From Paracoccaceae bacterium (GTDB lineage: Bacteria; Pseudomonadota; Alphaproteobacteria; Rhodobacterales; Rhodobacteraceae), in NCBI GenBank assembly GCA_023263735.1, contig JALQUQ010000085.1, positions 1 through 9,645 on the forward strand: 9,645 nt of DNA, read 5' to 3'. Numbering within the stretch: the first letter of the stretch is position 1; each line of letters starts with the position of its first letter. The position numbers and the translations under genes are program-made. A model generated the notes under the pieces. That model was not told the DNA's origin and ran no database searches. It saw only the letters and a program-made list of their open reading frames with translations. Shown here in pieces: positions 7,540 to 9,645 of this stretch.

Positions 7540-8010
7540 ATGACGACCCCGAATGTCACCATCCGCCTTGCCGCACCCGAGCATCTGCCCGAGGTGCATC
7601 GCATGCTGATCGCGCTTGCCGCCCATCATGGCGATGAGGCCAGCATCACCCCCGATGTGTTGCGCCGCATTGCCCTGCAAGGGCCACATGCCCGGCTGAT
7701 CGTCGCCACGCTTGACGGCAGCCCCATGCGGCACCCGGTGGGATATGCACTGATGTTGCTGCGCCCGAATATGATCACCGGCCAGCAAATCTACACCGTC
7801 GATCATCTGTACGTGCAAGAGCCGGTGCGCCGCATGGGCATCGGGCGCGCGCTGATCGAGGGCGCAAAGCGTTTGGCTGTCGAAGAGGGGCGCGCCGGGT
7901 TGGTTATCGGGACACATCCCGAAAATGACGCGGCCGCCCTCGCGCTTCGCGCAATGGGGCTGGCCGAATTGCCCGCCACCGGGCCGCGTTTCGCCGCTGA
8001 ATTGGCCTAA
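7540..8010 (+). CDS. GNAT family N-acetyltransferase
   Basis: This 156-residue single-domain protein has the GNAT fold. The beta-4 strand YTVDHLYVQEP (85-95) leads into the acetyl-CoA pyrophosphate loop RRMGIG (97-102, pattern R-x-x-G-x-G) and the helix RALIEGAKRLAVEEG. The later part, LVIGTHPENDAAALALRAMGLAEL, matches the usual beta-5 and alpha-4 segment where N-D-A-A contacts CoA and AMGL is the common 'GF' position. The N-terminus, VTIRLAAPEHLPEVHRML, is typical of the family. It transfers an acetyl group from acetyl-CoA to an amine; the substrate cannot be predicted. The protein is cytoplasmic, without signal or membrane segments. The ATG at 7540 follows AAGGAA by seven bases. It is a single gene, divergent from polA and convergent with the zinc-finger gene, so it is probably its own transcription unit. 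Confidence 0.92.
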   Translation: MTTPNVTIRLAAPEHLPEVHRMLIALAAHHGDEASITPDVLRRIALQGPHARLIVATLDGSPMRHPVGYALMLLRPNMITGQQIYTVDHLYVQEPVRRMGIGRALIEGAKRLAVEEGRAGLVIGTHPENDAAALALRAMGLAELPATGPRFAAELA

Positions 8011-8023
8011 GTGCCTTTGGGGG

Positions 8024-8050
8024 CCTGCCTTGCCGCCGGGGCAGGGCAGG
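8024..8050. terminator. Long stem-loop between convergent GNAT and zinc-finger genes (likely terminator)
   Basis: Positions 8024-8034 pair with 8040-8050 over 11 bp (one G-T pair) around a five-base loop, starting 13 bases after the GNAT stop. GGGG at 8020-8023 and CCCC at 8055-8058 could extend it past a bulge. Neither strand has a T-run after the stem, so it is not a textbook rho-independent terminator, but its position between convergent genes fits transcription ending in both directions. Confidence 0.55.
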
Positions 8051-8061
8051 TTGGCCCCGTC

Positions 8062-8071
8062 AAACGCGTTT
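8062..8071. repeat. 10-base palindrome AAACGCGTTT, copy 1
   Basis: This perfect palindrome lies 14 bases beyond the stop codon of the zinc-finger gene. The identical sequence occurs again at 8312-8321, upstream of the same gene. Confidence 0.5.
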
Positions 8072-8085
8072 AGAGCGGGTTGCGA

Positions 8086-8271
8086 TCAATGATCGTCGTG
8101 GGCGTGGTCGCGGTCGATCACATAGCGTTTGTCGCAATAGCCGCATTCGACAAAGCCCTCGTCCTGAGGAATCGTCAGCCAGACACGCGGATGGCCCAAT
8201 GCGCCTTCGCCCCCGTCACAGGCCACTTTCCAATGGGTGACAACTTGGGTCTCGGGGGCATCGATCGACAT
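8086..8271 (-). CDS. CHCC zinc-finger protein, NDUFS6-like complex I accessory subunit
   Basis: This complete 61-residue protein carries the CHCC zinc-site pattern of the NDUFS6 family (zf-CHCC): C18, H27, C43 and C46, in [19 protein letters not shown] and [11 protein letters not shown]. The mitochondrial relative is an accessory subunit of NADH:ubiquinone oxidoreductase, and an NDUFS6 homologue is a known subunit of complex I in Paracoccus denitrificans. The likely role here is therefore to bind zinc and stabilise or assist assembly of complex I on the cytoplasmic side of the inner membrane (inference from family). The tail is His/Asp-rich (DRDHAHDDH). The ATG at 8271 is preceded by AAAGGA at seven bases and by a plausible promoter at 8302-8329. 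No other complex I gene is nearby, so it is encoded alone. Confidence 0.9.
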   Translation of the reverse strand: MSIDAPETQVVTHWKVACDGGEGALGHPRVWLTIPQDEGFVECGYCDKRYVIDRDHAHDDH

Positions 8272-8301
8272 GGCGGAATCCTTTGGCTTTGACGCGGTTG
8301 C

Positions 8302-8329
8302 ATATTACGGAAAACGCGTTTGGGGGCAA
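8302..8329 (-). promoter_or_regulatory. Candidate promoter for the zinc-finger gene
   Basis: On the minus strand TTGCCC (8329-8324, 4/6 match to TTGACA) is followed after 16 bases by TAATAT (8307-8302, 4/6 match to TATAAT), about 30 bases before the ATG. The AAACGCGTTT palindrome lies inside the spacer. This is a prediction from pattern only. Confidence 0.45.
8312..8321. repeat. 10-base palindrome AAACGCGTTT, copy 2
   Basis: Identical to the copy at 8062-8071. It lies between the predicted -35 and -10 boxes of the zinc-finger gene, a position where a dimeric repressor could act. Confidence 0.5.
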
Positions 8330-8349
8330 GGGATCGGCGCAGTCTGAAT

Positions 8350-8367
8350 TGACACCGCCGGGCGTCA
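8350..8367 (-). other. Small stem-loop at the stop codon of the isomerase gene
   Basis: On the minus strand TGACGCC (which includes the TGA stop) pairs with GGTGTCA around CGGC, seven pairs with one G-T. No T-run follows. It may protect the mRNA end or weakly terminate transcription between this gene and the zinc-finger gene. Confidence 0.3.
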
Positions 8368-9150
8368 GGCCCCCGCGCCGCCGATGGGTCTTCCGCGGCC
8401 CTTCAGGGCTTGCAGCCAGAACAGCCCATGCACCGTGGCCCGTGCGGGCCGGTATTCGCCCGACACCCAGATTTCGCCGTCCACCTCATCCAGTTCGCGG
8501 CACAATCCGGTCAGATCAAAGCCGCCGCCGCCCGGTTCGTTGCGGTTGGGAAATCCGGCCACTTGCACATGGGTGACTCGGGATTTCATCCGATCCCACA
8601 CGGTCTGCGCATTGCCGTGAATGCGGGCCGCATGCCACAGATCATATTGCAACCCCAGATTGGGCAGGGCCAGATCGTCCAGAATGCGGGCGGCCTGATC
8701 GAAATCGTTCAGGAAATAGCCGGGCATGTCGTCGGGGTTGATCGGTTCCAGGGTCAGCCCCAGATCGGGCGCCTGCGCCGCTGCCCATTGCAGGTTTTCC
8801 AGGTAGCACTGTTCGGCCATCGGGCCCTTGGCCACACCCGACATCACATGCAGATGCGCCGCGCCCAAGCGGGTTGCCAATTCCGCGCCCCGCAGGAACC
8901 CGTCGCGAAAGCGCCGCTCCTCGCCCGGAACCGCCGCAAACCCCCGGTCGCCCGAGGCCCAGTCTCCGGGCGGGGTGTTGATCAGCGCAACGGGCAAACC
9001 GTCGATCGCGCGTTCCCAATCGGAGGCCGAATGTTCATAGGGAAACAGGATCTCGACCCCGTCAAACCCCGCCTGCGCCGCCAAGGCGGGCCGCTGCAGG
9101 GCCGGCACTTCGGTAAACAGCAGGGTGAGATTGGCCGCGAATCTTGGCAT
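8365..9150 (-). CDS. hyi: Hydroxypyruvate isomerase family protein (TIM-barrel sugar isomerase)
   Basis: The protein has 261 residues, the usual size of hydroxypyruvate isomerase (Hyi), which interconverts hydroxypyruvate and tartronate semialdehyde in glyoxylate metabolism. It is an AP-endonuclease-2-type TIM barrel. The metal ligands of the family are visible with the expected spacing: E135 in LTLEPIN, D170 in LQYDLWH, Q196 in THVQVAG and E232 in SGEYRP. NTPPGDW, NEPGGGG and the N-terminal PRFAANLTLLFTEVP are also typical. The frame is open to 9213, but the ATG at 9150 is chosen because it overlaps the upstream DUF1285 stop (TGATG), gives the family's N-terminus, and avoids a 63-base overlap. 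The ribosome-binding site is weak (GGA nine bases upstream), consistent with translational coupling. Members of this family may act on other sugars, so the substrate is probable, not proven. Confidence 0.9.
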   Translation of the reverse strand: MPRFAANLTLLFTEVPALQRPALAAQAGFDGVEILFPYEHSASDWERAIDGLPVALINTPPGDWASGDRGFAAVPGEERRFRDGFLRGAELATRLGAAHLHVMSGVAKGPMAEQCYLENLQWAAAQAPDLGLTLEPINPDDMPGYFLNDFDQAARILDDLALPNLGLQYDLWHAARIHGNAQTVWDRMKSRVTHVQVAGFPNRNEPGGGGFDLTGLCRELDEVDGEIWVSGEYRPARATVHGLFWLQALKGRGRPIGGAGA

Positions 9151-9645
9151 CAGGTCAGGTCCGCCGAGCGGATCACCGGAAAGAATTCGCCCATCGACCA
9201 CAGGCCAAACCAACTTTCCCCCGCATGGCTGTGATGCACCCCCAGATCGATCAGCCGATAAAACGATTTGCGATCGATCAGCGCCTCAAGCCCGCGCCGC
9301 ACATGGATATAGGGCGACGGCTCTGACTCGGCGTCTTTGCGGGCTATTCTCAGGCGGTTGTCCGGGCCAGCCACCGCCGTGTCCCCCGTCTTGGTGTGAA
9401 AAGTCAGCACCTGATCGCGCCCCGCCCCTGAAACTTCGAAATCCACCGCCACCATCGGGGCGTCTTCTACCTTGATGCCCACCTTTTCGACTGGCGTCAC
9501 CAAAAAATACCGATCTCCCTCTTTTTTCAGGATCGAAGAGAACAGCCGCACCAGCCCCTCGCGCCCGATGGGGGTGCCATCGTGAAACCACGTGCCATCG
9601 CGGGCGATGCGCATATCCATCTCGCCGCAATAGGGCGGGTTCCAC
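9150..9645 (-). CDS. DUF1285 family protein (5' end outside window)
   Basis: 164 residues are visible, ending in TGA at 9152-9150. The frame is open to the window edge; the first visible residues WNPPYCGEMDMRIARDGTW match the conserved N-terminal region of DUF1285 proteins, so the ATG codons at 9620 and 9614 are internal and the real start lies upstream. Other family features are TPIGREGLVRLFSSIL, a central beta-rich part, and the C-terminal block PSPYIHVRRGLEALIDRKSFYRLIDL. DUF1285 proteins are small, soluble and of unknown function; I assign none. The last base of its stop is the first base of the isomerase start, so the two genes form an operon with probable coupled translation. Confidence 0.88.
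   Translation of the reverse strand, partial: WNPPYCGEMDMRIARDGTWFHDGTPIGREGLVRLFSSILKKEGDRYFLVTPVEKVGIKVEDAPMVAVDFEVSGAGRDQVLTFHTKTGDTAVAGPDNRLRIARKDAESEPSPYIHVRRGLEALIDRKSFYRLIDLGVHHSHAGESWFGLWSMGEFFPVIRSADLT

Noticed and set aside
7290..7604. 104-codon minus-strand open frame in the polA-GNAT intergenic region
   Set aside because: It extends into the GNAT gene on the opposite strand, has no family features and no ribosome-binding site.
8410..9234. 274-codon plus-strand open frame over the isomerase gene
   Set aside because: It is antisense to a gene whose metal ligands are all in place; composition is that of a shadow frame.

Overview
The window looks like a chromosomal segment from an alphaproteobacterium, most probably of the Rhodobacteraceae. 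The reasons are the high GC content with GC-rich third codon positions, the sequence style of the proteins, and a free-standing gene for the NDUFS6-like zinc protein that Paracoccus-type complex I carries. Taxonomy is inference; no rRNA or other marker gene is present.

Left part, + strand (1-3614): an exopolysaccharide/cell-surface cluster fragment. It holds the 3' end of an unrecognised gene, then a PPP-type metallophosphatase, then a 176-base gap with promoter-like signals, then a 733-residue Wzc-type protein (polysaccharide co-polymerase fused to a bacterial tyrosine kinase) with a TTG start. A strong rho-independent terminator ends this block.

Middle, - strand (3618-7232): DNA polymerase I (polA), followed 88 bases downstream by a fumarylacetoacetate-hydrolase-family enzyme, converging on the wzc-like gene. 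polA carries an apparent one-base deletion near its 3' end. The frame stops at 4506, but the conserved C-terminus is intact in the neighbouring frame down to a TAA at 4396.

Right part (7233-9645): a 307-base divergent intergenic region, a GNAT acetyltransferase on +, then three genes on -. These are a 61-residue CHCC zinc-finger protein, a hydroxypyruvate-isomerase-family enzyme, and the 5'-truncated DUF1285 gene that overlaps the isomerase gene by one base.

Most of the content is ordinary core or near-core metabolism. I see no mobile element, CRISPR array, tRNA, rRNA or phage gene, and no convincing undescribed multi-gene system. The best leads are the polA frameshift, the PPP-type phosphatase next to a tyrosine kinase, a CtrA-like half-site pair in front of the wzc-like gene, a 10-base palindrome occurring on both sides of the zinc-finger gene, and a hairpin that overlaps the ribosome-binding site of the GNAT gene.
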